Source of the DNA: Dehalococcoidia bacterium
Lineage (GTDB): Bacteria > Chloroflexota > Dehalococcoidia > Lucifugimonadales > UBA826
Reading direction: 5' to 3'
DNA: 64,000 nucleotides
Assembly (NCBI GenBank): GCA_029936675.1
Contig: JAPYSB010000003.1
Span: forward strand, 155,489-219,488
Part shown: positions 19,417 through 28,270 of the stretch, piece after piece
Numbering within the stretch: position 1 is the first letter of the stretch
Layout: each line of letters opens with the position of its first letter
Program-made: the position numbers and the translations under genes
Notes under the pieces: generated by a model
Told to the model about the DNA's origin: nothing
The model's database searches: none
The model's input: only the letters and a program-made list of their open reading frames with translations

Positions 19417-19785
19417 ATGAGAATTTATTTTTGTCCCGAGTGTGGCGGTTACTCATTAGGGCCGGCAACATCATGTGATGAATGCCAAACAGACCTACCG
19501 GAAGATTCTTGGGCAGAGATAACTGAGGAAGAACTTCAACAGCTGGAGTACGTGGAAGATTTTGATCTTCCGCATGGTATATCGACTTGGGAATACGATG
19601 CGGTAAAGCTGAAAACCGACACAGAAGAAGGCGGACTACGCTACACAACAGGTCTTCTAAAGCGTATGGGAGACAAGGGTTGGGAATTGGTGAATATTAC
19701 TCCGTTAGGTGATAAGGATGGCCCACGGTACGGTATTTTTAAAAGGGTATGGGAGGAAGGCCATGGTGACGAAGATGATTCATAA
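19417..19785 (+). CDS. Zinc-ribbon plus DUF4177-like small protein
   Basis: The 122-residue protein starts with a treble of Cys pairs, CPEC (6, 9) and CDEC (20, 23), a rubredoxin-like zinc ribbon. The second half, LLKRMGDKGWELVNITPLGD followed by YGIFKRVWE, resembles the DUF4177 fold, a small domain of unknown role with the signature GWELV. An acidic linker lies between them. Its stop overlaps that of the convergent Nudix gene. I cannot assign a function. Confidence 0.7.
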   Translation: MRIYFCPECGGYSLGPATSCDECQTDLPEDSWAEITEEELQQLEYVEDFDLPHGISTWEYDAVKLKTDTEEGGLRYTTGLLKRMGDKGWELVNITPLGDKDGPRYGIFKRVWEEGHGDEDDS

Positions 19786-20274
19786 GCTGTGCAGATAGGT
19801 TTTATAGGCTGACATTATTTCTTGATCATAAGGGAATGGGAGTTCAGGTATTATGCCTAATTCAAACCATTTTACCTCGCTTACCTCTTCAGCGGCTTTG
19901 GCTGTACCTGATTTGTGAGTTGCTACATATACATGGACTACAACCGGTCCCTTCCCTGAAAATACCCCTAGAAAATGATGTGGACTGACACAGATTGTTG
20001 TTTCTTCGAAGACTTCTCGAACTAATGCATTTTCGATAGATTCACCGCGATCTACATAGCCTGACGGCAGACTCCACTGCCCTAAATGGGGTTCTATGGC
20101 CCGCCTTATTAGCAATATTGTGTTGTTTGATCGAACTATCGCTACTACTGCGACTTTAGGGTCTACATATTTGAAAACATTACAGGCCTCACAGAATGGT
20201 CTCGTCTTGCTGCGATCGTATTTTCTCACCAAATGTGTACCGCAAAATTGGCAGTATTTAATTTGTTCAACCAT
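19780..20274 (-). CDS. Nudix hydrolase with N-terminal zinc ribbon
   Basis: The protein begins with a zinc ribbon (CQFC...CEAC) and continues with a Nudix domain carrying the full box GYVDRGESIENALVREVFEE. This arrangement is typical of NudC-related and ADP-ribose/NADH-pyrophosphatase-like proteins, though the NADH-specific SQPWPFPxS motif is absent. It hydrolyses a nucleoside diphosphate linked to another group. I prefer the ATG at 20274 to a GTG two codons upstream; neither has a clear ribosome-binding site. A TATAAT (20329-20334) lies in the gap to the divergent CCA gene. Confidence 0.87.
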   Translation of the reverse strand: MVEQIKYCQFCGTHLVRKYDRSKTRPFCEACNVFKYVDPKVAVVAIVRSNNTILLIRRAIEPHLGQWSLPSGYVDRGESIENALVREVFEETTICVSPHHFLGVFSGKGPVVVHVYVATHKSGTAKAAEEVSEVKWFELGIIPELPFPYDQEIMSAYKTYLHSL

Positions 20275-20393
20275 ATTCACTGAAAAGTTCTCACATTTTT
20301 AAAATATGAGGCAATATTTAGTACTCTGTATAATTTCAAAGTATAAGACCTGAAATTTTACTGTAAAGAACCAAGAGTGAAGTCGAAAGATTT

Positions 20394-21611
20394 ATGAATA
20401 TAGAAAATCTTTTAGAAAAAACACTTACAAAACCTCAGTACGAAGCGATAAAAATACTGGGAGGCCAGTTTCATAAAATGGGAACACGTGCTTTCTTGGT
20501 TGGGGGAACCATAAGGGATATGCTTCTAGAAAGGGAAGTCTCAGATATCGACATTATTGTGGAGGCAGATCCTTGGAACCTAATGCATAAATTTGATCCA
20601 AAATATCAGTTAGATTTGATTTCTAACTCTCAGTTCAACACCTGTAAGATAAAATTTTTAAACCAAGCAGTGGATCTGGCAATGGCTAGGAAAGAGATAT
20701 ATCCAGCCTCGGGTGCATTACCTGTAGTAACTTCAGCCTCGATTGAAGATGATTTGGGGAGGAGGGATTTTTCAATAAATGCTTTGGCAGCTTGCATTAA
20801 CCCTCCAAATTGGGGGGAGGTACTTGATTTGTATAGGGGGTTAGAGGACTTACAATCAAAACATGTGAGAATCTTGCACGCTGGATCTTTTAAAGATGAT
20901 CCAACACGTATATTTAGGTGCATACGGTATTCCGGGAGGCTGGAATTTTCTGTTGAAGATGATACGAAAACCCAATTACTGAACGACTTAACCTATCTTG
21001 CTCAGCTAAGTGGAGTACGTATAACCAACGAACTAGTAAAGGTTTTTTCTGAAAAGAACGTAAACTCTATTTTGGATCTAATGGATCAATTTAAGGTTTT
21101 GGGGCATATTCACTCTGGATTTCCGAAAGAATCAGAGTTTTCCGAGAGAAAAAGCCTTTTGAAAAATATCAGAATCCCTACCCCAGAATTTGTTTTCTAC
21201 GTACTGATTTCATTAATTGAATCCGATCAAAGGTCGGATTTAATTAAAAGACTTGATTTAGGAAATAAATTGTCAAAATTCGGGGCAGATTTAAATCGCA
21301 TCGAACGTCTCGAAGTAAATTCCTCGCGCAGCGAAATTTTCAAACAACTCACAGAGGTCTCCGAAATTGCAATATCAGTGGCTGAATCATATGCCCCAAA
21401 AGAGGTTAGAAGCAATTTAGAACTATTTGTAAATGAACTAAAAACTATTAGTTTGTGCATCGACGGCGAAGACCTTATGGCTATTGGTATACCTCAGGGT
21501 CCCAAGATCGGGGATATCTTGTCCAAAATTCTTACGTATATGGTTGACTCTGGGCCTCAGTCCAAGTCCGGTCAGATTCGTATGGCTAAGAAGTTTTTCT
21601 GCGATTCCTAA
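20394..21611 (+). CDS. CCA-adding-type tRNA nucleotidyltransferase / poly(A) polymerase family
   Basis: The 405-residue class-II nucleotidyltransferase has FLVGGTIRDMLLEREVSDID (the metal-binding DxD is in SDIDII), the RRDFSINALA motif that follows the catalytic sheet, and DPTRIFRCIRYSGRLEF from the neck domain. It adds or repairs the 3' CCA end of tRNAs. No HD phosphohydrolase domain is present. The one tRNA gene in the window already encodes CCA, so a repair role is plausible here. Its last four bases overlap the fumC stop. Confidence 0.9.
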   Translation: MNIENLLEKTLTKPQYEAIKILGGQFHKMGTRAFLVGGTIRDMLLEREVSDIDIIVEADPWNLMHKFDPKYQLDLISNSQFNTCKIKFLNQAVDLAMARKEIYPASGALPVVTSASIEDDLGRRDFSINALAACINPPNWGEVLDLYRGLEDLQSKHVRILHAGSFKDDPTRIFRCIRYSGRLEFSVEDDTKTQLLNDLTYLAQLSGVRITNELVKVFSEKNVNSILDLMDQFKVLGHIHSGFPKESEFSERKSLLKNIRIPTPEFVFYVLISLIESDQRSDLIKRLDLGNKLSKFGADLNRIERLEVNSSRSEIFKQLTEVSEIAISVAESYAPKEVRSNLELFVNELKTISLCIDGEDLMAIGIPQGPKIGDILSKILTYMVDSGPQSKSGQIRMAKKFFCDS

Positions 21612-23026
21612 CCCAAAGATGCCCCTGAAATTCCTGGTTCTGTCATGGATTCCGGGTCAAGTATTTTTTCCAACTCTTGTTTACTTAAATCCGTTTCAGC
21701 AAGAGCCACTTCGAAGATAGTCTGACCGGTTTGTTGGGCTTTATGCGCCAATTCTGCGGATTTATCATATCCAATATGTGGGACTAAAGTAGTCACTATC
21801 GCGAGACCTTTCTCAACCATCTCAGGGCCTTTTGAAGTTGAGTTAAGGCCGTCAATGCATTGGCTGGCTAAGTTTGACGACGCTGTTGCTAAGAGATCAA
21901 TAGATTGTAAAAGATTATAGGCTGCCACAGGCATCATTACGTTGATTTCAAAGTTTCCTGATTGGCCAGCTATTGCGACGGTGGTGTCGTTTCCTATAAC
22001 CTGCGCTGACACTTGGCACACTGACTCAGGTATGACAGGGTTTACTTTCCCTGGCATTATAGAACTTCCCGGTTGTACTTCAGGAAGTTCGATTTCACCA
22101 AATCCTCCCCGCGGTCCAGATCCCATCCACCTCACATCGTTGGCTATTTTCATCAAACTCACCGCGATTGTTTTCATCGCACCACTGGCTTCTACTATAT
22201 TATCTAAAGTACTTTGAGCTTGAAAATGATTGGATGTTTCTCTGATTTCTAGCCCAGCTGCTCTTGTTAATTTTTCACAAACCCTTTTAGCAAATTCTGG
22301 ATGTGTGTTTACTCCTGTACCAACTGCTGTGCCTCCTAAGGCGACTTCACCGAGTTCTTGAACTGCATGTTCTGCTCGGCGAATTCCTCTATTTATTTGT
22401 CCTGCATGTCCGCAAAATTCTTGACCAAGACGAACAGGGGTCGCGTCCTGTAGATGTGTTCTTCCCGTTTTAATAATCGGCATGAATTCTTGGGATTTGA
22501 CATTGAGGGAGGCCGATAATTTTTTTAAAGAAGGAATTAAATCATTTGTTATAGCTTTGGCAGCAGCCAAGTGTATCGATGTTGGTATGACATCGTTTGA
22601 AGACTGACCAGTATTTACGTGATCGTTAGGGTGAACGGGATCTCGAGAACCCAATTCACCGCCAAGTATTTCAATTGCCCTATTTGAAATGACTTCATTG
22701 GCATTCATATTTGTGGAAGTTCCCGAACCAGTTTGAAAAATGTCCACGACAAATTGGTCATCAAATTTGCCCTCCGATACCTCTGTTGCAGATTTTATGA
22801 TTGCGTCTCCCAATTGTGAATCTAACAATCCGAGTTCAATATTCGTTTCGGCAGCAGCTAGTTTGACCATCGATATTGCTTCAATAAAAGACCGGGAGAA
22901 ACGTAGATCGCTTATTGGAAAATTGAGCACTGCTCTCATTGTGTTAGCGCCATAATATGCTTCCGACGGGACTTGGAATTCTCCCATCGAGTCTCGTTCT
23001 TTTCTAAATGCTTGGTTCTCTGACAA
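21608..23026 (-). CDS. fumC: Class II fumarate hydratase
   Basis: The enzyme interconverts fumarate and malate in the TCA cycle. The family signature GSSIMPGKVNPV and the substrate-site runs TGSGTSTNMNANEV and GRTHLQDATPV are intact. I choose the TTG at 23026 (SENQAFRKERDSMGEF): GGAG lies seven bases upstream and the product is 472 residues, the normal length. A frame from 23122 adds 32 residues of atypical sequence. No iron-sulfur cluster is needed by this class. Confidence 0.95.
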   Translation of the reverse strand: MSENQAFRKERDSMGEFQVPSEAYYGANTMRAVLNFPISDLRFSRSFIEAISMVKLAAAETNIELGLLDSQLGDAIIKSATEVSEGKFDDQFVVDIFQTGSGTSTNMNANEVISNRAIEILGGELGSRDPVHPNDHVNTGQSSNDVIPTSIHLAAAKAITNDLIPSLKKLSASLNVKSQEFMPIIKTGRTHLQDATPVRLGQEFCGHAGQINRGIRRAEHAVQELGEVALGGTAVGTGVNTHPEFAKRVCEKLTRAAGLEIRETSNHFQAQSTLDNIVEASGAMKTIAVSLMKIANDVRWMGSGPRGGFGEIELPEVQPGSSIMPGKVNPVIPESVCQVSAQVIGNDTTVAIAGQSGNFEINVMMPVAAYNLLQSIDLLATASSNLASQCIDGLNSTSKGPEMVEKGLAIVTTLVPHIGYDKSAELAHKAQQTGQTIFEVALAETDLSKQELEKILDPESMTEPGISGASLG

Positions 23027-23134
23027 TTTACTACTCCAAAGTTTACTGTTTGAAATTTCAGGCGACTTTTTCTTAATTTCCACAAGATCATTAAGAAAAT
23101 GACAATTCATAAACCTCTGCATACCTATATTAGC

Positions 23135-23779
23135 TTATAAAGTTTCCTTAATAAATTCGCAGCTCAACTTACCGACTAAATCGCTGTGTTCTCTGAAAAA
23201 ATGGTCGGCCCCAGTCACCACCTCTGTTCTCTTTGGTTCTGACATTCTGTTAGCTAAAAACTTAAACTGTCCAAGAGTAAAATCGTGATCTCTGTCGCCA
23301 AGTATCAGTAATTTTGGTTGAGTTATTTGGACGGTACCATATTGGGCAAACTTATTTTGTGGGCATGCAATTGACACAAGAGATTTAATTAAATTGGTCC
23401 TGAGGGCTGATTCTAATGCCATCCAGGCGCCAAAAGAATATCCAATAATTCCTAGACGACTGCCGTCTATCTTTGGGTTAGAACTTGTCAGATTAACTAC
23501 CGCTTCTGTATCTATCAATTCATTGGCGCCATCGCCACTTTCTCCGCTACTCATTCCCACACCTCTTTGGTTAAACCGTAAGGTAGCTATTCCACTACTC
23601 AATAAATAGCTGGAAATTTGGTTTAGTAAAGCATCGAACATATTACCCCCATATCGGGAATGTGGATGGCAAAGGATAACGCATGGAGGTCTTTTGACTT
23701 GGTCGGGCGTTTCTAAAAGAGCTTCAAGCTCTGAGGTTCCGGTTGATAAAGTCGTTAATTGTTTGGTTCCATCAGTCAT
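23135..23779 (-). CDS. Alpha/beta hydrolase, dienelactone-hydrolase-like
   Basis: The 214-residue single-domain hydrolase has an early CHPHSRYGGNMFDAL segment, a RFNQRGVGMSSGESG loop and the nucleophile elbow GYSFGAW (Ser). Asp in LGDRDHDF and His in GADHFFREH complete the triad. This pattern is close to the KANL3/Tex30 or YfhR-like cytoplasmic hydrolases often annotated as dienelactone hydrolases. The substrate is unknown. It sits about 110 bases upstream of fumC on the same strand. Confidence 0.85.
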   Translation of the reverse strand: MTDGTKQLTTLSTGTSELEALLETPDQVKRPPCVILCHPHSRYGGNMFDALLNQISSYLLSSGIATLRFNQRGVGMSSGESGDGANELIDTEAVVNLTSSNPKIDGSRLGIIGYSFGAWMALESALRTNLIKSLVSIACPQNKFAQYGTVQITQPKLLILGDRDHDFTLGQFKFLANRMSEPKRTEVVTGADHFFREHSDLVGKLSCEFIKETL

Positions 23780-23927
23780 ATAGTTACCCCGGAAAATTGA
23801 TAATGGTTAAGAATGGCCCACAATTCAAATTTAAGAATAAGCATAAGTATAGTAATTAAGAAAAACCGTTGCTAAAATCAATAGGTAAAAGTAAAAATCA
23901 GAATGAATTTAACCTGGTGAAAATTAT

Positions 23928-24959
23928 ATGACGAAAGTTGACCTTAGAAGCGATACAGTTACTCACCCATCCCCAGAAATGCGGGAAGCCATAGCCAATG
24001 CGGAAATCGGTGATGATGTCTTTAATGACGATCCCTCAGTTAATAAACTGGAAGAAATAGCGGCGGCGAAAATAGGTAAAGAGGCATCAGTGTTTGTAGC
24101 TAGCGGGACAATGGGCAACTTGATTTCTGTGTTGTCTCATTGTGGGCGTGGTGATGAAATAATCCTTGGTGACAAGGCACACATTTTCCGTTCGGAAGCG
24201 GGTGGAGCCGCAGCTCTCGGAGGGGTTTCTTACCATACGGTCAGGAATGACGCTCGAGGTATGCTTGATCCTTCAGAAGTCGAAGAGGCTATAAGGGACT
24301 CAACAAATGATCATAATCCTCACACTGCAGTTATAGCTATTGAGAACACACAAAACAACTGTGGAGGTAGAGTACTTACTCCGCAAGATACCAAATTGAT
24401 CGCAGATGTGGCTCACAATCATGAATTGCCACTTCATGTGGACGGGGCTAGGATATTCAATGCGGCAGTCAAATTGGAAACCCCTGTTGATGAAATGTTG
24501 AAGGAAGCCGACACAGTTAGTTTTTGTTTGTCAAAGGGACTTAGTTGCCCAGTAGGCTCAATCGTGGCAGGCACGCATGAATTCGTCGAAGAGGCTAGAA
24601 GATGGAGGAAAATGGTGGGTGGAGGGATGAGGCAAGCCGGCTTTCTTGCTGCGGCCGGTATCGTTGCTTTAGACCAGATGGTTGATCGTTTGGCTGAGGA
24701 CCATGCTAACGCAAAGAAATTGGCAGAAGGGTTATCTAAAATAGAAGGGGTAACTATAGACCCTGACTCGGTTGATACGAATTTAGTTTTCTTTGAAGTG
24801 AAACACCCTAATAAGAATGAATTGATGAAAAAATTAGAGTCGGAAGGAATAAAAGGAGCTTCACCTTATTCCCGGTGGAGATTCGTGACCCACTACGGGG
24901 TGGATTCCGAAGATATAGATTATGTTTTAGAAGTTATGGCCAATGCTATGGCGTCATAA
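23928..24959 (+). CDS. ltaE: Low-specificity L-threonine aldolase
   Basis: This 343-residue fold-type I PLP enzyme cleaves L-threonine or L-allo-threonine to glycine and acetaldehyde. The N-terminus VDLRSDTVTHPSPEMREA and GDDVFNDDPSVNKLEE are diagnostic, HVDGARIFNA holds the PLP-ring Asp, and the PLP Lys is in CLSKGLSCPVGS. Length is typical. It stands alone, divergent from the hydrolase. Confidence 0.95.
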   Translation: MTKVDLRSDTVTHPSPEMREAIANAEIGDDVFNDDPSVNKLEEIAAAKIGKEASVFVASGTMGNLISVLSHCGRGDEIILGDKAHIFRSEAGGAAALGGVSYHTVRNDARGMLDPSEVEEAIRDSTNDHNPHTAVIAIENTQNNCGGRVLTPQDTKLIADVAHNHELPLHVDGARIFNAAVKLETPVDEMLKEADTVSFCLSKGLSCPVGSIVAGTHEFVEEARRWRKMVGGGMRQAGFLAAAGIVALDQMVDRLAEDHANAKKLAEGLSKIEGVTIDPDSVDTNLVFFEVKHPNKNELMKKLESEGIKGASPYSRWRFVTHYGVDSEDIDYVLEVMANAMAS

Positions 24960-25033
24960 CCTCATCGCTTGTGCTGGCATCATACCAATGCCTTTAATAT
25001 TGACCCCATAGCGTTACTAGGCGCGGTTTACTT

Positions 25034-26236
25034 ATGCTAGCCCTGTTTAAAAATCAGACTTTTCGTCGTTTTTTCTATGGTCTCTTGTTCGACGACGCCG
25101 CCATGATGGTAAGCCCTATGCTCCAAGGCTGGATTGTTTTAATTCAGACGGATTCTGCGTTCTGGGTTGGGGCTACTGCCGGAGTCTCAGGGGTTGGGAT
25201 GACATTATTCAGCCCCCTGGCCGGAGTTTTAATAGACCGTTACAACAGAAAAATATTGTTGTTGGTTACACAAGCTATTCAAATAGTTCTAGTTGCCATT
25301 TTGGGGATAGCGGCTTTTTATGAACTACTAGAGGTATGGCACGTGTTGGGGTATGGGTTCTGTGCAGGGGCTTTCCATGCTGTAAGGCTTCCTTGCAAAA
25401 TGGCTATGACTTTAGATTTAGTAGGACCTAAAAATCTCCTTAAGGGGACTGCAGCTAATTTCTTTTCTATGACAGTTATGGGAGTTTTAGCACCGCTGGC
25501 AGGCGGGTGGCTTATCGAGCGGGAAATTTATTTGGGATTTGTCTTAATGCTCGTATCCTTGCTTGTATCAAGTTCAATTTTCTTAAATCTCAAGAATATA
25601 AAATCTCCAGAAATATCTGGCTCGTCTCATCTGGAGGATTTAGTTTATGGTGCTAAATATGTTGTCAATAATTCAATAATTCGATCTTTGATACTTGCAA
25701 TACTAGTCACGGAAATATTTGGATGGGCCGTTGAATCGATGTTGCCAGTAATCGCAAGAGATGAACTTGGATTAGATGCCCGAGGATTAGGGGTTCTCAT
25801 GTCAGTAGGGGCGTTAGGAGCCGCAATATCTACGGTAATCATGACTGCGATGCCAGATGTAGAAAATAAGGGGAAGCTGGTGATTTATGGACTGTTTGGA
25901 TTTGGTTTTGGATTAATCGTATTTGCATTTTCAGATAATTTGCTTCTATCAATGATTTTGTTGGCTCTTGCTTATGGCTCAGGAGTGATTTATGAAAGCG
26001 GTCTGTCGACCTTACTTCAGATTTCGGTTCCAGATGAGATGCGCGGAAGAGTGCTAAGTTTTCAATCTCTATGCTGGGGGTTTAGCGGGGCTGCAGGATT
26101 CCACGCAGGAGCGGTTGCTGCCATATTAGGCGCTCCGATTGCAGTCGCGGCAGGTGGTGTGGTGGTCGTATCTAATGGTATCCGAATAGCAAAAAATATT
26201 ATATCCATTGGAGCCAAAGTGGCTTCGGGAAAGTGA
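25034..26236 (+). CDS. Major facilitator superfamily transporter
   Basis: The 400-residue protein has about 12 hydrophobic helices and the MFS loop motif after helix 2 (GVLIDRYNRKILLLVTQ). The N-terminus (LFKNQTFRRFFYGLLFDDAA) resembles enterobactin-exporter (EntS)-like and macrolide-efflux-like MFS members. The cargo is unknown. It converges on rarA with a seven-base gap. The second MFS gene of the window (46858-48117) is of the same general branch. Confidence 0.85.
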   Translation: MLALFKNQTFRRFFYGLLFDDAAMMVSPMLQGWIVLIQTDSAFWVGATAGVSGVGMTLFSPLAGVLIDRYNRKILLLVTQAIQIVLVAILGIAAFYELLEVWHVLGYGFCAGAFHAVRLPCKMAMTLDLVGPKNLLKGTAANFFSMTVMGVLAPLAGGWLIEREIYLGFVLMLVSLLVSSSIFLNLKNIKSPEISGSSHLEDLVYGAKYVVNNSIIRSLILAILVTEIFGWAVESMLPVIARDELGLDARGLGVLMSVGALGAAISTVIMTAMPDVENKGKLVIYGLFGFGFGLIVFAFSDNLLLSMILLALAYGSGVIYESGLSTLLQISVPDEMRGRVLSFQSLCWGFSGAAGFHAGAVAAILGAPIAVAAGGVVVVSNGIRIAKNIISIGAKVASGK

Positions 26237-26243
26237 TCAATCG

Positions 26244-27572
26244 TTATTCCTTGTATTCTTCTTTCCACCATTTGTTTAGCCGTTCTGCTATAAATTTTTC
26301 ATAACCCAAATTTCCCGGAAAATAAAAATCCTTCGTCCCAAGATTTTTGGGAAGGTTTTCTGTTCTGACAAAATGGTCCGGATAATCGTGGGCATACCTG
26401 TAACCTTGGCCGTATTTTTCCTGTGACATTAAATCAGTTACAGGATTGCGTAAATGAAGTGGAACTGGATTTTCTCCTGAAGATTTAATTTCAGACATTG
26501 CAGAATTTATCGCTTTATAGGCAGAATTACTTTTAGGAGCGGAGGCTAGGTATATTGTGGCCTCTGATAGTATGATCCGAGCTTCCGGCATTCCCACGAA
26601 ATGGACAGCCTGTTGAGCTGAAACAGCGATTGTTAGTGCTCTGGGATCAGCTAATCCTATGTCCTCACTAGCCAATATAACAAGCCTTCTAGCTATGAAC
26701 ATGAGGTCTTCCCCGGCCAAGAGCAGCCTGGCTAACCAATACACAGAAGCATCAGGGTCTGAGGCTCGGACGGATTTTATAAACGCCGATATTGTGTCAA
26801 AGTGTTTGTCTCCCGCTTTATCATGCGGGAGAGCTTTGGTTTCTATCACCTCATCCAACAATGATTTACTTATTAGTATTTTATTGCCTTGGATATCGGC
26901 GGAGTCTGCTGCCAGTTCTAATGTGTTCAACGCCCATCTGGCATCCCCACCGGACAATGCAGCTATATCTTGGAGCACGCCGTCTTCAATGGAAAGATTT
27001 CTTTTTTCTAAACCTTTCTCAGAATCGTTCAGAGCATTGGTTAATATGCGGACAATGTCTTTCCTTTCCAGGCCATTTAATGTGAAGACTCTACATCGTG
27101 ATAAAAGTGGAGAAATTATTTCGAATGACGGATTTTCTGTGGTGGCGCCTATGAAAGTGACAGTGCCATCTTCTACATGTGGCAGTATCGCATCTTGTTG
27201 GGCTTTATTAAATCGATGAATTTCGTCAATAAAAAGAGCAGTCCTTTGCCCCGACATCCCTAGTCGGGATTTAGATTCAGCAATTAATTTTCTCAACTCA
27301 GACACCCCAGAAGTGACAGCACTGATTTTTTCGAGATGGAAATTCGAAGTTGAAGTTATAAGGTTTGCTAGGGAAGTTTTGCCTGTCCCCGGTGGCCCCC
27401 ACAAAATAAACGAAGGGATTCGTCCTGCGTCGATACTCCTCCGTAGGGGGCTGGTTTTGCCGGTTAAATGGGCCTGACCAACTATTTCATCAAGAGTTGT
27501 CGGCCGCATTCTTGCGGCCAAAGGTGCGCTATTGGATAGGTGTCGGCTCGCCTCAAAATCAAACATGTTCAT
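26244..27572 (-). CDS. rarA: Replication-associated recombination protein A (AAA+ ATPase)
   Basis: This clamp-loader-like AAA+ protein acts at stalled replication forks. RMRPTTLDEIVGQAHL is followed by Walker A (GPPGTGKTS), Walker B (FIDEIHRFNKAQQD) and sensor I (GATTENPSFEI); the C-terminal tetramerisation region includes SDPDASVYWLARLL. I start at the ATG at 27572 (MNMFDFEASRHL), which has GAGG eight bases upstream, giving 442 residues; the frame is open to 27632 but without a better signal. Confidence 0.95.
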   Translation of the reverse strand: MNMFDFEASRHLSNSAPLAARMRPTTLDEIVGQAHLTGKTSPLRRSIDAGRIPSFILWGPPGTGKTSLANLITSTSNFHLEKISAVTSGVSELRKLIAESKSRLGMSGQRTALFIDEIHRFNKAQQDAILPHVEDGTVTFIGATTENPSFEIISPLLSRCRVFTLNGLERKDIVRILTNALNDSEKGLEKRNLSIEDGVLQDIAALSGGDARWALNTLELAADSADIQGNKILISKSLLDEVIETKALPHDKAGDKHFDTISAFIKSVRASDPDASVYWLARLLLAGEDLMFIARRLVILASEDIGLADPRALTIAVSAQQAVHFVGMPEARIILSEATIYLASAPKSNSAYKAINSAMSEIKSSGENPVPLHLRNPVTDLMSQEKYGQGYRYAHDYPDHFVRTENLPKNLGTKDFYFPGNLGYEKFIAERLNKWWKEEYKE

Positions 27573-27662
27573 CGTTTTAGCCTCGATGGATGTGTAAAAA
27601 TGGTTTGGCTTACGTAATGCAATAGTGTACAAGAATCAACGATTTATTGATGGGAGAGTAAA

Positions 27663-27971
27663 ATGCAAAAATCCTTGATTTGTAGCAGATGTAAAGAAAC
27701 GATAAACAACTCTACTTATCTGGTTAGCCCGAATGGAGTACCTGAACATCGCCACCTTCTTTGTCTTTTGAGATATTTTCCAATGTTGAAACGCTCTTTT
27801 TGGGCCGCCAGTTTGGTAGGGACAATTTTGATTTTATTGAACCAAGGGGATTTCATATTTGCTGGCGACTTTTATAAAGGGTTAGTTTGGAAGGTGCCCT
27901 TGACATACCTGGTGCCATTTTGTGTTGCTACGTGGGGAGCTGTCACCAATTCCAAGTCTACTTATGATTAG
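27663..27971 (+). CDS. Small membrane protein, NrtS-like, with N-terminal zinc-binding motif
   Basis: The 102-residue protein has a Cys/His cluster at the N-terminus (Cys7, Cys10, His29, His31, Cys34) and then two transmembrane helices (about 45-62 and 76-96). The membrane part, with LILLNQGDFIFAGDF and LTYLVPFCVATWGA, resembles small proteins annotated as nitrate/nitrite transporter NrtS. That match is from memory and needs a profile search. A start at 27663 has GGGAG six bases upstream. The stop overlaps that of smr by four bases. Confidence 0.6.
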   Translation: MQKSLICSRCKETINNSTYLVSPNGVPEHRHLLCLLRYFPMLKRSFWAASLVGTILILLNQGDFIFAGDFYKGLVWKVPLTYLVPFCVATWGAVTNSKSTYD

Positions 27972-28270
27972 AGAGATGATACGAGAACTGCTATTGTGGC
28001 CCCTGGACCTCCTTCTGCAGGTGGAGCGGGGTAGTATCTTTCAACATCCGGATGTGCAGTTAGGAGCTCATGCACCGCTCTCCTCATATCTCCACTTCCT
28101 GTTCGCCCATGAATTACCCTGATTTCTTTCATGCCGGCCTTCGTAGCATCTTTGATATAAGACTCCAATCTTTGAATGGCAGGTATGACTTTATCCCTTC
28201 GCAAATGGATTTCACTTGGGACAGACAGTTTTTTGAAAAGAGTAGATTCCTGCGGGTTTTGGTAGGGCAT
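27968..28270 (-). CDS. Smr-domain protein (MutS2 C-terminal domain type)
   Basis: The 100-residue protein is essentially one Smr domain: EIHLRRDKVIPAIQRLESYI (the LDLHG-like strand, here IHLRR), then IRVIHGRTGSGDMRRAVHEL with the conserved HGxGxG-like loop, and PAPPAEGGPGATIAVL at the end. Smr domains have nicking endonuclease activity or bind stalled or collided ribosomes. It is a free-standing domain without the MutS2 ATPase. It starts one base after the selA stop on the same strand. Confidence 0.82.
   Translation of the reverse strand: MPYQNPQESTLFKKLSVPSEIHLRRDKVIPAIQRLESYIKDATKAGMKEIRVIHGRTGSGDMRRAVHELLTAHPDVERYYPAPPAEGGPGATIAVLVSSL

Noticed and set aside
24978-24997. Small hairpin GGCAT...ATGCC followed by TTT after the threonine aldolase gene
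   Set aside because: Five base pairs with a seven-base loop is too weak for a confident terminator.
26659-27219. 186-residue open frame opposite rarA
   Set aside because: Antisense to the conserved AAA+ core of RarA, no recognisable motif and no ribosome-binding site.
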